Positions 55,063 to 63,588 of a DNA stretch of 64,000 nt are shown piece after piece (positions within the stretch are counted from its first letter, which is position 1; the number at the start of each line of letters is the position of its first letter). A model generated the notes under the pieces. The model worked only from the letters and a program-made list of their open reading frames with translations, was not told the DNA's origin and did no database searches. The translations under genes and the position numbers were made by a program. Source of the stretch: Cladopsammia gracilis. Taxonomy: Eukaryota > Cnidaria > Anthozoa > Scleractinia > Dendrophylliidae. Location: assembly GCA_022457155.1 (NCBI GenBank), contig JAJGOT010000037.1, forward strand, positions 831,501-895,500, given 5' to 3'.

Positions 55063-56322
55063 TTAGTACTGAACCGCCTGCAGCTGTCTATCAATGATGT
55101 TCATCTGTGAGTCGCTGATGGTGTAGATGTGGCAGTTCACGTTTCCCGAGCCGGAGGTTGTCCTTTCGAGCTCAAGATGTACGCCGTCCTTTGTGTTGAC
55201 GAGGCGTTGACCGCTGCCATGTAGGGTTGTATCAGCCATTGATCTAAGGTCGATAAGGAGGCCGAACTTGTTGCCAGTGAGATATTTTGTTAGATTCATG
55301 TTGGGCCTGCCATCACCCCTCTTTTTGAAGAGGCGACTGACTTCCCTCCACATGTCGGTCCCGTTGATGCCTTCGTTGTAAATCCTGTTGGGGGAGCCGT
55401 TTATGGTGACATTAACTTTGGTTATGTCTGGGTTGAAGTATTTTTCTGAGTCCCTGGCTCCTGCCGTGTAGGGTTCGATGAATAGCAGAAGTATGGCTTT
55501 CAGTGACCTGCGCTGCGGATTCACCCTGAGATTCAGCCGTGCGTCTGAACCCTTCGAGAAGGGGACCACTTCCTCTCGCATGATATGGTCGTAGGCAAAC
55601 TCCTTTCCGCTAGAGTATACACTTGTTGCCTCATCAGCCAGCTGCTTACTTCGGATTGTCTCGTACTCAAGCTGGATATTTGTCAACTTGTAGACAAGCT
55701 TGCTTGTATCTGAACCCCTGACAACTTGGTAAGCCTGGGCGAGCGTTATCTCGAATGTCAAATCGTTGTAGAGTGCCTGTGGGTACATGACGCCGTGGTC
55801 TGTTATAATCTGGTGGTCAAGGTTGATGCGGTATTTGTTTTTGTAAATGGTCTCCAGTTTGTTTTCCACATCCACGCCAGAGGTCTTCTTGTCGCCGGCA
55901 CTAGAGCGAATCTTACTCAAGTCTACACTCTGGATGCCCTCAGGGAGCATGTTGTCTCTCTTATCAACAGAGAGGAATAGATCCTCAAAGATTTTGTAAA
56001 TATCGTACCCAACGGTGTCCTGGACAGTGGTGGCGGCAAACTTCACAACAAGCCTGTCAACTAGTGCTCTGGAGACATTTTGTACAAGATAGTTGTTTGC
56101 GTGGCTGCCGGCAAGGTCGATGTTAAAGAGCAAGGCAAGCGAGCCCGACACGATAACCTCATGTTCATTGAGCTTGGGCACCGTAGCGTACAGGGTCTCG
56201 CCGGGATTGGCTGAAGTGCGTTCAAAGGTGATGCGCTTTACGGTGCGCTCTGCTTTCATAGCACCAAGAATCTTCTCGGCATTAGTTGGGAGGAGGTTGG
56301 GTTGCACGGGTTGCACGGCCAT
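55063..56322 (-). CDS. Major capsid protein (double jelly-roll type)
   Basis: 419 aa, intact. Sequence features typical of Polinton major capsid proteins are the N-terminal RITFERTSANPGETLYATVP, NNYLVQNVSRALVDRLVVKF, and the beta-rich LTFEITLAQAYQVVRG. Late come ILLLFIEPY, IYNEGINGTDMWREVSRLF and YLTGNKFGLLIDLRS. Known role: forms the pseudo-hexameric shell. The start at 56322 is the first ATG downstream of the bidirectional TATATATA tract. It is divergent from the 466-aa coiled-coil gene. Confidence 0.93.
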   Translation of the reverse strand: MAVQPVQPNLLPTNAEKILGAMKAERTVKRITFERTSANPGETLYATVPKLNEHEVIVSGSLALLFNIDLAGSHANNYLVQNVSRALVDRLVVKFAATTVQDTVGYDIYKIFEDLFLSVDKRDNMLPEGIQSVDLSKIRSSAGDKKTSGVDVENKLETIYKNKYRINLDHQIITDHGVMYPQALYNDLTFEITLAQAYQVVRGSDTSKLVYKLTNIQLEYETIRSKQLADEATSVYSSGKEFAYDHIMREEVVPFSKGSDARLNLRVNPQRRSLKAILLLFIEPYTAGARDSEKYFNPDITKVNVTINGSPNRIYNEGINGTDMWREVSRLFKKRGDGRPNMNLTKYLTGNKFGLLIDLRSMADTTLHGSGQRLVNTKDGVHLELERTTSGSGNVNCHIYTISDSQMNIIDRQLQAVQY

Positions 56323-56366
56323 AGCCAGAGTATATATATAAATTTATATTTATATTTATATACATC
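56323..56366. promoter_or_regulatory. Bidirectional late promoter between capsid and coiled-coil genes
   Basis: A 44-bp gap made almost wholly of TATATATAAATTTATATTTA. It serves both strands. There is no CAATTGAA box. Confidence 0.55.
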
Positions 56367-57767
56367 ATGGCAGAAGGCGGATATGACTATGATCCAACTG
56401 GCGAGAACGAAAACACCGGGCTTGACTGGGATATAGACCACGATGGTGACGACGACGAAGAAGAAGTTGACACAACAACCCCCTTTCAACCGGGCGGCAC
56501 ATCCACCCCATATCATGGCGGTGAACAACATGAAATGCATACAATGCCTCACGAACAGAGCGGCTTAGATGACACCGACCCTCTGCTTGCGGGTGATGAC
56601 TTAAGCCAGCGGCTTCAACGAACAAGACAAGCTTCGCCTTGGGCAGACCTCACAGACATGTACCCAAATGCGAATAAAGACGCTATCGAAACATTTTACA
56701 AAACAGATAGAACAGGCAAAAATCCGAGGCTGTTCGTTAAAATGGTTGGCAGTGGAAAAAAGGCATATCCTGTGTTTACAAAAAACGCTGTAACACGCCA
56801 ACTAAGGGAAAACCCGCAGCTTTCACAAGAAATCAAAAGTTATCTCGGAAAGTCAATGTTTGATCAGATGAAAGACTATCAGGCAGAACAAAAACAAAAA
56901 CAACAAGAACTGCAAGCAAAACAAAATCAAAAACAACAAATGGAAAAAACGATCGCAGATAGAGACAAGGTTTGGCAAGACATGGATGTCCTTAGAAATC
57001 AAATAAAACAGGCTGATGACCAGATTCAGGAGCTTGAAAACCAGCATGGGACACTGAATGAAGAAGAAATACAAAGGCTGAAAGATGAAAAGAAAAAGCT
57101 TGAATCTGAGCATCAAAATAAAAGAAAACAACTGCTACAGTTTCAGAAAACAGCAAAACAAGCAGAAAAATTACAAGAAGACATCAATAAACTCACGGCC
57201 GACAATAATAACATAAACAGTAACATAAATGAACTTAGTGCAAAAATAGACGCAAAAAAGCCGCTTGATGAACTAAAACAACAAAAAGAAGAACTTGAAC
57301 AACTAAACGCTGAAGACAGACGCGTGATAGAGGATGAGAACACTTCTCCCTCTGACAGAGAAGCTGCAGAAGCCCGAGTTGCAGAACGTGGCGAAGAGCT
57401 GGCAAGAGTTAATACAGAAATCGAGGAGAGAGAAAGGGGCATGCCTTTGAGAGAACGGGTCAAAGAGATATTCAAGAAATGTGGCTGGACCCTTCAAGCA
57501 GTTGTTCTGGCTGCAGGTCTAGTCATAGGCGCTGTGACGATTGCTGCAATGAATGGTTTAAAGGCCGGCACCAAGGCTATTGGCAATGGACTTAAAGAAA
57601 TAGGAAATAAGGTTGCCTCCATTCTGCCAGGCTTGATCGGCTCGATCGTGAACTTTATCTTCAAAACAGCCGGTCAGGTTATCTCCTTCCTTGGCGAGCA
57701 CGCCTGGCTGCTGATCCTTGCCGTTGTGGGCTTTATGATTGAAAGGATCACCAAGCGCAGGAGATAA
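56367..57767 (+). CDS. 466-aa coiled-coil membrane protein
   Basis: The acidic N-terminus (residues 1-90) is followed by a small conserved-looking patch (FYKTDRTGKNPRLFVKMVG, ~113-131). A long coiled coil runs from ~160-350, rich in Q, K and E. A C-terminal hydrophobic block follows: TLQAVVLAAGLVIGAVTIAA, then GLIGSIVNFIFKTAGQVISF and a last span LLILAVVGFMIERITKRRR. Similar C-termini occur, from memory, in cnidarian Polinton-linked proteins. A spike or fibre with a membrane anchor is one possible reading, not shown. It ends one base before the convergent 437-aa gene. Confidence 0.8.
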   Translation: MAEGGYDYDPTGENENTGLDWDIDHDGDDDEEEVDTTTPFQPGGTSTPYHGGEQHEMHTMPHEQSGLDDTDPLLAGDDLSQRLQRTRQASPWADLTDMYPNANKDAIETFYKTDRTGKNPRLFVKMVGSGKKAYPVFTKNAVTRQLRENPQLSQEIKSYLGKSMFDQMKDYQAEQKQKQQELQAKQNQKQQMEKTIADRDKVWQDMDVLRNQIKQADDQIQELENQHGTLNEEEIQRLKDEKKKLESEHQNKRKQLLQFQKTAKQAEKLQEDINKLTADNNNINSNINELSAKIDAKKPLDELKQQKEELEQLNAEDRRVIEDENTSPSDREAAEARVAERGEELARVNTEIEERERGMPLRERVKEIFKKCGWTLQAVVLAAGLVIGAVTIAAMNGLKAGTKAIGNGLKEIGNKVASILPGLIGSIVNFIFKTAGQVISFLGEHAWLLILAVVGFMIERITKRRR

Positions 57768-59081
57768 TTATCTCATCCAGGCAAGAAAGCCTGCTAAAGC
57801 AAGCGCACCCACACCAATGAGTGCCTTGTTTACGTGATGCGGTTCGATCTTAGTCTCTTGCGTTGGGGGTGGTGTTGTGGCTGGTGTGGGGGCTGGTTGT
57901 GGTGTTGGTGTGGCCTTTGGTTTGGGCGATATGCCCTGTGCCTGTCTGGCCTGTTTGTGAATCGGGTTCGATGGGTGACTGTTTGGTGGATTAATCTTTG
58001 TCGGCCCTCCGTCCATGGGGCGAAGGGAGGCTTTTTTTGTGGTAAGATTGACATCATTGTTAACACCCAGCTTCATCCCTTGCGTTGCCTGCATAAGATT
58101 GTTGTTGTACCCCACCACGCTCTCTGTGTTGATAACCATGCGTGACGGCATCAGCCAGCTACCAGGGGCAACTACAAAGTTAAGCCACACTTTCGTTGCT
58201 TGGATGGCCTGCTGATAATGCTGTACGCTCTTAGATATGTCGTTCAGTCTTATAGCGTCCTCTAAGAGTGTGAGGAATACTCTCTGCGTTTCGAATGCTC
58301 GGCCTCCATTCCCAAGAATGCTGCTGCGAGTGTTTGCTTGTGCACCCAGAATGCAGTACACAAAGGCCTCGATTGACTGATTCATACGTGCGAGCCCTGG
58401 CTGTGTTAGCCCTTGTGAATAATTCGGCACAAAGTGCTCGAACTGACTAACAGCGCCCTGGTCATTACGAACGAAGTATATGCCGTTTGCTCGATAGTTT
58501 GGGTCTTTTCTGTCTGTAACGCGCTCGTCATCAAACAGGGCTAGATCGGGATCAGGATAGTTGTAATCAGTAGAACTGGGCCCATCATATGCGACCCAAA
58601 TGTACACATTGCCAAGCCCGTGATTTTTGCCGTATGTGAAACGAAAGTCAGAACTGGGGTCTACACCGAACTCTTGGCAAATCCTCTTGTATGCGTCGAT
58701 GTTGAACTTGTTGTCTTTCTGGTTGAATGTGGGGTCGTCTGGCAAAGCACTCACGCTCTGTTCCCCACCCAGCTTGTAGAGTATTTGTCTTGTTGTGAAA
58801 TAGACGTGAAACCTGTAAAATGATCGGAGCTGCGGGGTTAGGGAGAGAGTCGAGTTCTTATCAAACAGAAGGTCACGCGAGATCCCACAGCCGGTTGTTG
58901 CACACCACAGAGCAAAGTTTAGTTGTTGTGGCCAGAAACTCATATGCGGCCCGCCGAGCCACTTTCTCCCATATTTCGCGGGATAGAGGGGATTTGGGGG
59001 ACGAGGAAAAAACGGGGGTGGAGGTCCGTAATCGTGACCGCCAATGTTCAGACCGAGATTTGAACCGTGTCTGCCAAACAT
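57768..59081 (-). CDS. 437-aa structural-type protein with C-terminal membrane anchor
   Basis: Pro-rich start (GPPPPFFPRPP), then a ~300-residue probable globular domain (RKWLGGPHMSFWPQQLNFALW .. NFVVAPGSWLMPSRMVIN). A Pro/Thr linker (TPTPQPAPTPATTPPPTQ) and a final membrane helix HVNKALIGVGALALAGFLAW follow. It is a Polinton accessory family that I do not recognise by name. Placement between capsid and penton genes suggests a virion component. Convergent with the 466-aa gene. Confidence 0.78.
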   Translation of the reverse strand: MFGRHGSNLGLNIGGHDYGPPPPFFPRPPNPLYPAKYGRKWLGGPHMSFWPQQLNFALWCATTGCGISRDLLFDKNSTLSLTPQLRSFYRFHVYFTTRQILYKLGGEQSVSALPDDPTFNQKDNKFNIDAYKRICQEFGVDPSSDFRFTYGKNHGLGNVYIWVAYDGPSSTDYNYPDPDLALFDDERVTDRKDPNYRANGIYFVRNDQGAVSQFEHFVPNYSQGLTQPGLARMNQSIEAFVYCILGAQANTRSSILGNGGRAFETQRVFLTLLEDAIRLNDISKSVQHYQQAIQATKVWLNFVVAPGSWLMPSRMVINTESVVGYNNNLMQATQGMKLGVNNDVNLTTKKASLRPMDGGPTKINPPNSHPSNPIHKQARQAQGISPKPKATPTPQPAPTPATTPPPTQETKIEPHHVNKALIGVGALALAGFLAWMR

Positions 59082-59123
59082 GATTGAATATATATATTTA
59101 AATTTAAATATATATATACAATC
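59082..59123. promoter_or_regulatory. Bidirectional late promoter, palindromic
   Basis: GATTG-AATATATATATTTAAA and its exact mirror TTTAAATATATATATACAATC form an almost perfect 42-bp palindrome between two divergent structural genes. Confidence 0.6.
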
Positions 59124-59792
59124 ATGGTTGTGTTAACAATCGTCGCACCTTCGAACCCTCACACCATCTACTTCGACCACCCGCTTCAGAAACCGAGTTA
59201 CATAAGACTTGTCTCTTGTTCATTTTACAACTCGTGGCATAATTTGAAAGAAAGTGCAACTATTTCAACAACAATAAATGGCTCCAATGGATCAACTCCA
59301 AACGTGACATTACTTCAAGGGCATTACACCATTGATAGTCTAGCGAAACAATTTAACGACTTAGCCACCAAACATAGAATAAAATTACAATTATCAACTA
59401 CTATAAATACACCAGTCGGCTCGATGGTCATTCACAATGGAAGTAATGTAAAGTTTAGTGACAATCTGGCAAATTTACTTGGCATAAGAGCTGTATTGTT
59501 TCTAGTAACATACGTCAAAAGATTAACATCACCAAGCACTTACTTTATCCACTGCAATCTGGTTGATAAAGAACAGAACCTGTTCAACGGTAAGCCTTCG
59601 ACTGTCTTGGCTAAATTTGATCTTCGAGGTGAGCCATATGAGAAAGTTTTCTATGAATCAACACAGCAGAACATGGGTGACGTCTCGTCTGGTGATTATG
59701 TAAACAGCATAACACTGTCTGTAAGGGATGAACACAATGCCCTTTTTGACTTCAATAACATGCCCCTTGAATTTGAACTTGAGATCAATTAA
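59124..59792 (+). CDS. Putative minor capsid (penton) protein, jelly-roll type
   Basis: 222 aa, intact. The beta-rich pattern and motifs HTIYFDHPL near the start, YIRLVSCSFYNSWHNL, QGHYTIDSLAKQFN, NLANLLGI and YFIHCNLVD match the shape of Polinton penton proteins. Known role: pentamers at capsid vertices. It is adjacent to the PSAP/YPDL membrane protein in the same direction. Confidence 0.8.
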   Translation: MVVLTIVAPSNPHTIYFDHPLQKPSYIRLVSCSFYNSWHNLKESATISTTINGSNGSTPNVTLLQGHYTIDSLAKQFNDLATKHRIKLQLSTTINTPVGSMVIHNGSNVKFSDNLANLLGIRAVLFLVTYVKRLTSPSTYFIHCNLVDKEQNLFNGKPSTVLAKFDLRGEPYEKVFYESTQQNMGDVSSGDYVNSITLSVRDEHNALFDFNNMPLEFELEIN

Positions 59793-59818
59793 AAAATATA
59801 TTATATATATACCCCCTG
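59793..59818 (+). promoter_or_regulatory. Late-class promoter (TATATATATA)
   Basis: AAAAAATATATTATATATATAC lies between the penton stop and the next ATG. Confidence 0.5.
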
Positions 59819-60502
59819 ATGATGAGCTCGACTAACGTGTTGCCATCAGCTCCTGAATACAGCGAAACTCCATCGCTTTACCCAGACTTATCCAACGGTG
59901 AAGGCTTCAGACTCAAGAAAATTTCTGACTTGCAAAAGGAGCTTGAGTCGGAGGCGAATCATTACAGGCAAGTTGCTAAGAAATACAAGCGAACACACAC
60001 CATTGTTCACGGAACCGCAGTAAGTTTTGGTTTCATTTCTACAGGCTTATCTTCAGCCACAATCGTCACAGCCCTGACAGGAGCCGGGCTCATAGCCAGC
60101 CCGGTTATTGGGGGTGTTGCTGTTATTACAAGTTTTTCAGCGGCCGGCATCACTTTGTTTAGTAGGCGGCTTCAGAGAAAAATTACTAAACACGAGAAAA
60201 TTTACACACTCGCCCTTGCAAAACGAAACTCTGTCTTTGAGCTGGTTTCAAAGGCTCTAACTGACAAGCGTATCAGTGATTCAGAGTTCAAAATAATCCT
60301 CCGTGAAGTTGAGAGCTATTATGAAATGAAAAATGCGATACGCTCTGGTGAAGCAAAACTCTCACAAAACAAGCAAACTCAAACTCAAATGCCAGATCTT
60401 GAAAAACTCAGAAAAGAAATCCGCAAGGAAGAACGAGAAAAGATTCAAAAAAAGATTACTTCTCTAGCCGCTCAGTCGAGTTCAGATTTGAGAAACAACT
60501 GA
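59819..60502 (+). CDS. 227-aa membrane protein with PSAP and YPDL late-domain motifs
   Basis: The N-terminus carries PSAP (residues 9-12) and YPDL (21-24), the short motifs that recruit TSG101 and ALIX of the host ESCRT machinery in retroviral Gag proteins. Next come a charged helix (30-60), two adjacent hydrophobic spans (SFGFISTGLSSATIVTALTG and SPVIGGVAVITSFSAAGITL, ~68-115), a basic helix and a coiled-coil tail. No family name recognised; similar proteins seem common in cnidarian Polintons. A role in membrane wrapping or egress is inference. Two in-frame ATGs (59819, 59822). Confidence 0.78.
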   Translation: MMSSTNVLPSAPEYSETPSLYPDLSNGEGFRLKKISDLQKELESEANHYRQVAKKYKRTHTIVHGTAVSFGFISTGLSSATIVTALTGAGLIASPVIGGVAVITSFSAAGITLFSRRLQRKITKHEKIYTLALAKRNSVFELVSKALTDKRISDSEFKIILREVESYYEMKNAIRSGEAKLSQNKQTQTQMPDLEKLRKEIRKEEREKIQKKITSLAAQSSSDLRNN

Positions 60503-60790
60503 ATACAGGATTCTCACTTAGCGTAACAAAGCGTAACACCAACAGGCGCCACATGTCACGCGACATGGTCTAAGCGCCTCAAAAAAAATTCCGAAGCGCC
60601 CCGATTTTATTTTTTCAAACGATTTATCAAAATTACATTCCTGAGCGCCCCAGTTTTAGTGAAAAAAGTGTTTTTGGGGCGCTTCGGTATTTTTGGGGCG
60701 CTTCGGTATGTTCGAGAAGCTTCGAAAAGTTGTAATTTTCTAAATACGGCCTTTACGCAACGTACCCGGAAATCACGGGGAACCCCCCCC
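60503..60790. other. Non-coding hub with GGGGCGCTTCGG inverted repeats
   Basis: The longest gene-free gap inside the element. CCGAAGCGCCCC near 60592 is the inverse of GGGGCGCTTCGG at 60677 and 60696. GCGCCCC also recurs near 60650. It lies where the late block (left) meets the early block (right), so it could be a regulatory or insulating segment. Confidence 0.6.
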
Positions 60791-60823
60791 CAATTGAAAA
60801 ACAATTGTATTGTATTGTATAAA
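60791..60823 (+). promoter_or_regulatory. Early-class promoter of the VLTF3-like gene
   Basis: CAATTGAA (60791-60798) is followed 19 nt later by TATAAA and the ATG at 60825. Confidence 0.6.
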
Positions 60824-60824
60824 C

Positions 60825-61483
60825 ATGACTGACTTCACCGCACGGCTCAATGAACTTGACAAACAACACAATTTTGCCATCCTTCGCTCGCTATATGGTG
60901 GTGATTATAGGAAAGAAATACACCGCTTGCGCCTGCCGGAAAAACTTTGCCATATCTACGAAGATATGGGGTTGGCAGAGATGGGGAAACAATAATTTAT
61001 CTACAAGAACATTATAACGCCTTGCAGCGTGAACGTTGGGCCCGAAGATTTCTATCTTGTTATTCTTGCGACGGCCCATTTTTACAATCAAGCGATTCTT
61101 GTGAACTTTATTGCAAAAAATGCAGTCGTGTGGAAGTGCTAGAGGATTATGCTCCGGCATATACGGATCAAAACATTTTGTACAAACCAAGACAAAGGCA
61201 GTCGGCACGGTGTTATGCGTTTGGGTACGCTTTAACACGAATTAACAAAAGGATTGGATTGACTATCGACCAAATAAATGAGGTGAAACGTATTTTCAAA
61301 CATATACAAGCTCGGCTTCCGAGAATCTCTTATACGTTTGTGCTCTACAAAATCCTGGACATTACAACACCGCTTGAAGACCCGAAACGAGCGATTGTAA
61401 ATTACCTAAGGCAACAGATGTCAAACAATATGATAATTAAAAACGACCGTTTATGGAGCAACGCTTTCAAAGATCTGGAGTAA
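60825..61483 (+). pseudogene. Putative VLTF3-like late transcription factor, one frame break
   Basis: The frame from ATG 60825 runs MTDFTARLNELDKQ.. to a stop at 60995. The continuation lies in another frame to 61483 and has no ATG (its first codon is TTG), so one gene is split by a single-base shift near a GGGG run at about 60976. The second part holds a zinc ribbon (CYSC..YCKKC, CxxC spaced ~15 from CxxC) and, later, INEVKRIF..SYTFVLYKILDI. The latter recalls the C-terminal YxxVLYKLLE block of poxvirus/NCLDV VLTF3. If right, it activates late genes. The last 17 bp overlap the convergent YqaJ gene. Identity is from motif memory. Confidence 0.55.
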
Positions 61484-62599
61484 AAGTTGCCGCTTTCTCA
61501 ATAAGAAAAGCTTCTAACATGGCACTGTCATCGCCGATGTTGTCTTCAAAAGTTTCACCAGGTATGGTTTTGTCAAGGTGTTTTTGATTTGATAAATTTT
61601 CATGTATTTTTCTGCGAAGCCTTGCCAAGTTCTCGTGAAATCGTTCGACCTTCGGTTGAATACTGTTCAAAAATCCCTCGTGCTTGACAATTTGAAGCTC
61701 TGTGAAATTCAACATTTTCCATGCAAAGAAAGCAACCGGCTTCGGCCCCTCATCTGGAGCAAGGAGAGCCTTTTTCATTCTGATGTAACGCAAAAACTCT
61801 TCATCTACGTATTCTTTGCTGAACGACAGTCTGACCGCGCCGTAAGAACACCATAGGTCTTTCTCGGCTATTGAAGCCATTATTTGCTCAAATGTCTGAG
61901 TTTTTTTAAGAGCACCAATATCAATAAGTTTAGTTTGATTGTGTGTAAGCTTTTGTTTTGAAAACAAATAGCAGATGCCCAGGCAAGCGCTGTGTGACAT
62001 TCTGTTTTGTAAATACTTCCGCCGTTTAAAAGATTATTATGATTCGAACTTGGCTCTATCTGGTTTAGAGAACACATTCTGAAGTAAGAATCAATGAAAA
62101 GGGCTTTATTAACCATAGATCCGCTAAAATAAAGGCCCGTTTGTATCTGGGGTGTATAATAACTAGGCACTCGAGTCATAGCTATTTTCCGCTTGAAAGG
62201 ACATTTGAACTCCAAAAGAATTACATTGTTTTCTTTGTCTACATAATAGCCGTCAGGGCTGCATATAATCTTTCTATATAATGAGTGATCTGTTGCTAGA
62301 TTAAGGGATATACTGTTGGCAAAAACTCGAACACAATGCTTCTGTTCAAAGCATTTGCGAGCGATCGGTTCGAACAGATTGCCCCAGGTACAAGCCGTAT
62401 TGCTGTGCATGTCGGCTGGCTGTAATTTCTTTAAAAACAAGCTCTGTGGTGTTTCAAATGGCGAAACTCCGATCAAGGCTGCAATTTCGGAGGCCCCAAG
62501 AGTATTTTGTCGATAACTCACCCAGTCGGCGCTCTTTTGTTTTAGACCAGTGTTCCTCGATTTGAGAAAGTTCAAGAACACTTGTGTTGTCGTCATCAT
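61467..62599 (-). pseudogene. YqaJ-type viral recombinase/exonuclease, one frame break
   Basis: The first part (from 62599) shows the YqaJ/lambda-exonuclease fold motifs GASEIAALIG, CSPDGYYVD and LEFKCPFKR (catalytic D..E-x-K), then YTPQIQTGLYFSG. At about 61978-61985, next to a CCC run, the reading continues in another frame to 61467 (KLIDIGALKKT .. KALLAPDEGPKPVAFF). The shift is one base. Known role: 5'-3' nuclease used in recombination-dependent replication. The ATG overlaps the stop of the upstream zinc-finger gene. Whether it is inactive depends on the shift being real. Confidence 0.88.
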
Positions 62600-63021
62600 T
62601 GATATACAAAGGTAAAGTGTTTTTTCAATTGGTAAAACCCGAGCATCTCTGTTCGAAACGCTGCGAGCGGTGTCTTGCCTTCGATGAAATCCGCAACAAA
62701 GCTTGCATTACGGATCCTGTGTAAAGGGTCAAGATCATTCAAGGTTATAGAGGATTTTTTTTCTTGCTCATCAAGCCATGCATTCAGCTCATGCTGGCTG
62801 ATGTTTGAGTTTGCAAGGACATCTCGAATAACCACCGATGATGGCGGTTGTGGTAAAACCGCCTCATGCTCGTGAAGAACTCGACGGTTTCTTCTAAAGA
62901 TCGGGCAGCCCTTATTCATATGATTATAAAACGTTGACACGCAAACCATTCGCTGACAGTCGGGGCACGGGAGTTTTGAATTACTTGCCTTCAGTTGAGC
63001 AGCAAAAAGTAGCATAGGCAT
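62596..63021 (-). CDS. 141-aa zinc-finger protein 1
   Basis: Start set at MPMLLFAA (63021). The frame is open further upstream to a TTG that lies within the CAATTGAA box. A C-x2-C..H-x4-C finger (PCPDCQRMV .. HMNKGC) near residues 18-40 is followed by a charged helical tail. Its stop overlaps the YqaJ ATG. Unknown function. The location among early-class genes suggests a DNA-binding regulator. Confidence 0.72.
   Translation of the reverse strand: MPMLLFAAQLKASNSKLPCPDCQRMVCVSTFYNHMNKGCPIFRRNRRVLHEHEAVLPQPPSSVVIRDVLANSNISQHELNAWLDEQEKKSSITLNDLDPLHRIRNASFVADFIEGKTPLAAFRTEMLGFYQLKKHFTFVYQ
62602..62632 (-). promoter_or_regulatory. Early-class promoter of the YqaJ gene
   Basis: CAATTGAA (62632-62625) is followed by TGTATATC just before the ATG at 62599. 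It lies inside the 3' end of the upstream zinc-finger gene. Confidence 0.6.
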
Positions 63022-63024
63022 CGT

Positions 63025-63054
63025 GTATACAAGGGGTAAGCGTTTATTCAATTG
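63025..63054 (-). promoter_or_regulatory. Early-class promoter of zinc-finger gene 1
   Basis: CAATTGAA (63054-63047), then GTATAC (63030-63025) four bases before the ATG at 63021. Confidence 0.6.
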
Positions 63055-63071
63055 ACAACACCGACGAGGTG

Positions 63072-63518
63072 TTAAAATTCTTTGCTAACAGAAACTATGT
63101 CAAAAGTTTCTAAAAAATAATCAAGATCTTTCTCAGGTACAACACATTCGTATCCATCGCTATGAACTATTAAAACGCTTGGATAATTACAAACGTTAGG
63201 AACAAAACGTGGGGGAACACACCGTTTCGAAGGCGGGCAGCCGTTTTTAAGGTGTAGGGAAACAGTTTGTCTAGACAATCGTTGATTACAGCCGAGACAA
63301 AGCTCTTTCGGTCGGGCTTCTGTTCGCAGCTTCTTACAAGCGTATTTTTGATGCTCAACAAGCGAATGACCTTGTGTGAAGTTTAAGCCGCAATGTCTGC
63401 AAGGATTGTATTCGAACGTCCCTTTGTTCTTTGCATATAAATCGTCGCCTTCTTTCAACTCAATTCCCCGCATTTTCAAAAACGCAACGGCAGTCATTGG
63501 TTCGTTGACGAGGGGCAT
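63072..63518 (-). CDS. 148-aa zinc-finger protein 2, two C2-H-C fingers
   Basis: Start at MPLVNEPM (63518). Fingers CRHCGLNFTQGHSLVEHQKYAC and LCLGCNQRLS .. HLKNGC share the C-x2-C-x12-H-x4-C spacing with zinc-finger protein 1 and resemble the finger in PolB. The C-terminus (~110-148) is acidic and hydrophobic with no motif that I know. First gene inside the right terminal repeat, reading inward. Confidence 0.72.
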   Translation of the reverse strand: MPLVNEPMTAVAFLKMRGIELKEGDDLYAKNKGTFEYNPCRHCGLNFTQGHSLVEHQKYACKKLRTEARPKELCLGCNQRLSRQTVSLHLKNGCPPSKRCVPPRFVPNVCNYPSVLIVHSDGYECVVPEKDLDYFLETFDIVSVSKEF

Positions 63519-63524
63519 TGTCAC

Positions 63525-63556
63525 CTTTATATGGGGTGTAAGGGTTTTTTCAATTG
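63525..63556 (-). promoter_or_regulatory. Early-class promoter of zinc-finger gene 2
   Basis: CAATTGAA (63556-63549), a ~19-nt spacer with CTTACACCCC, then ATATAAAG (63531-63524) before the ATG at 63518. Confidence 0.6.
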
Positions 63557-63588
63557 GTTATGTCTAGCTTGCCGTTGTGGAGACTCTT

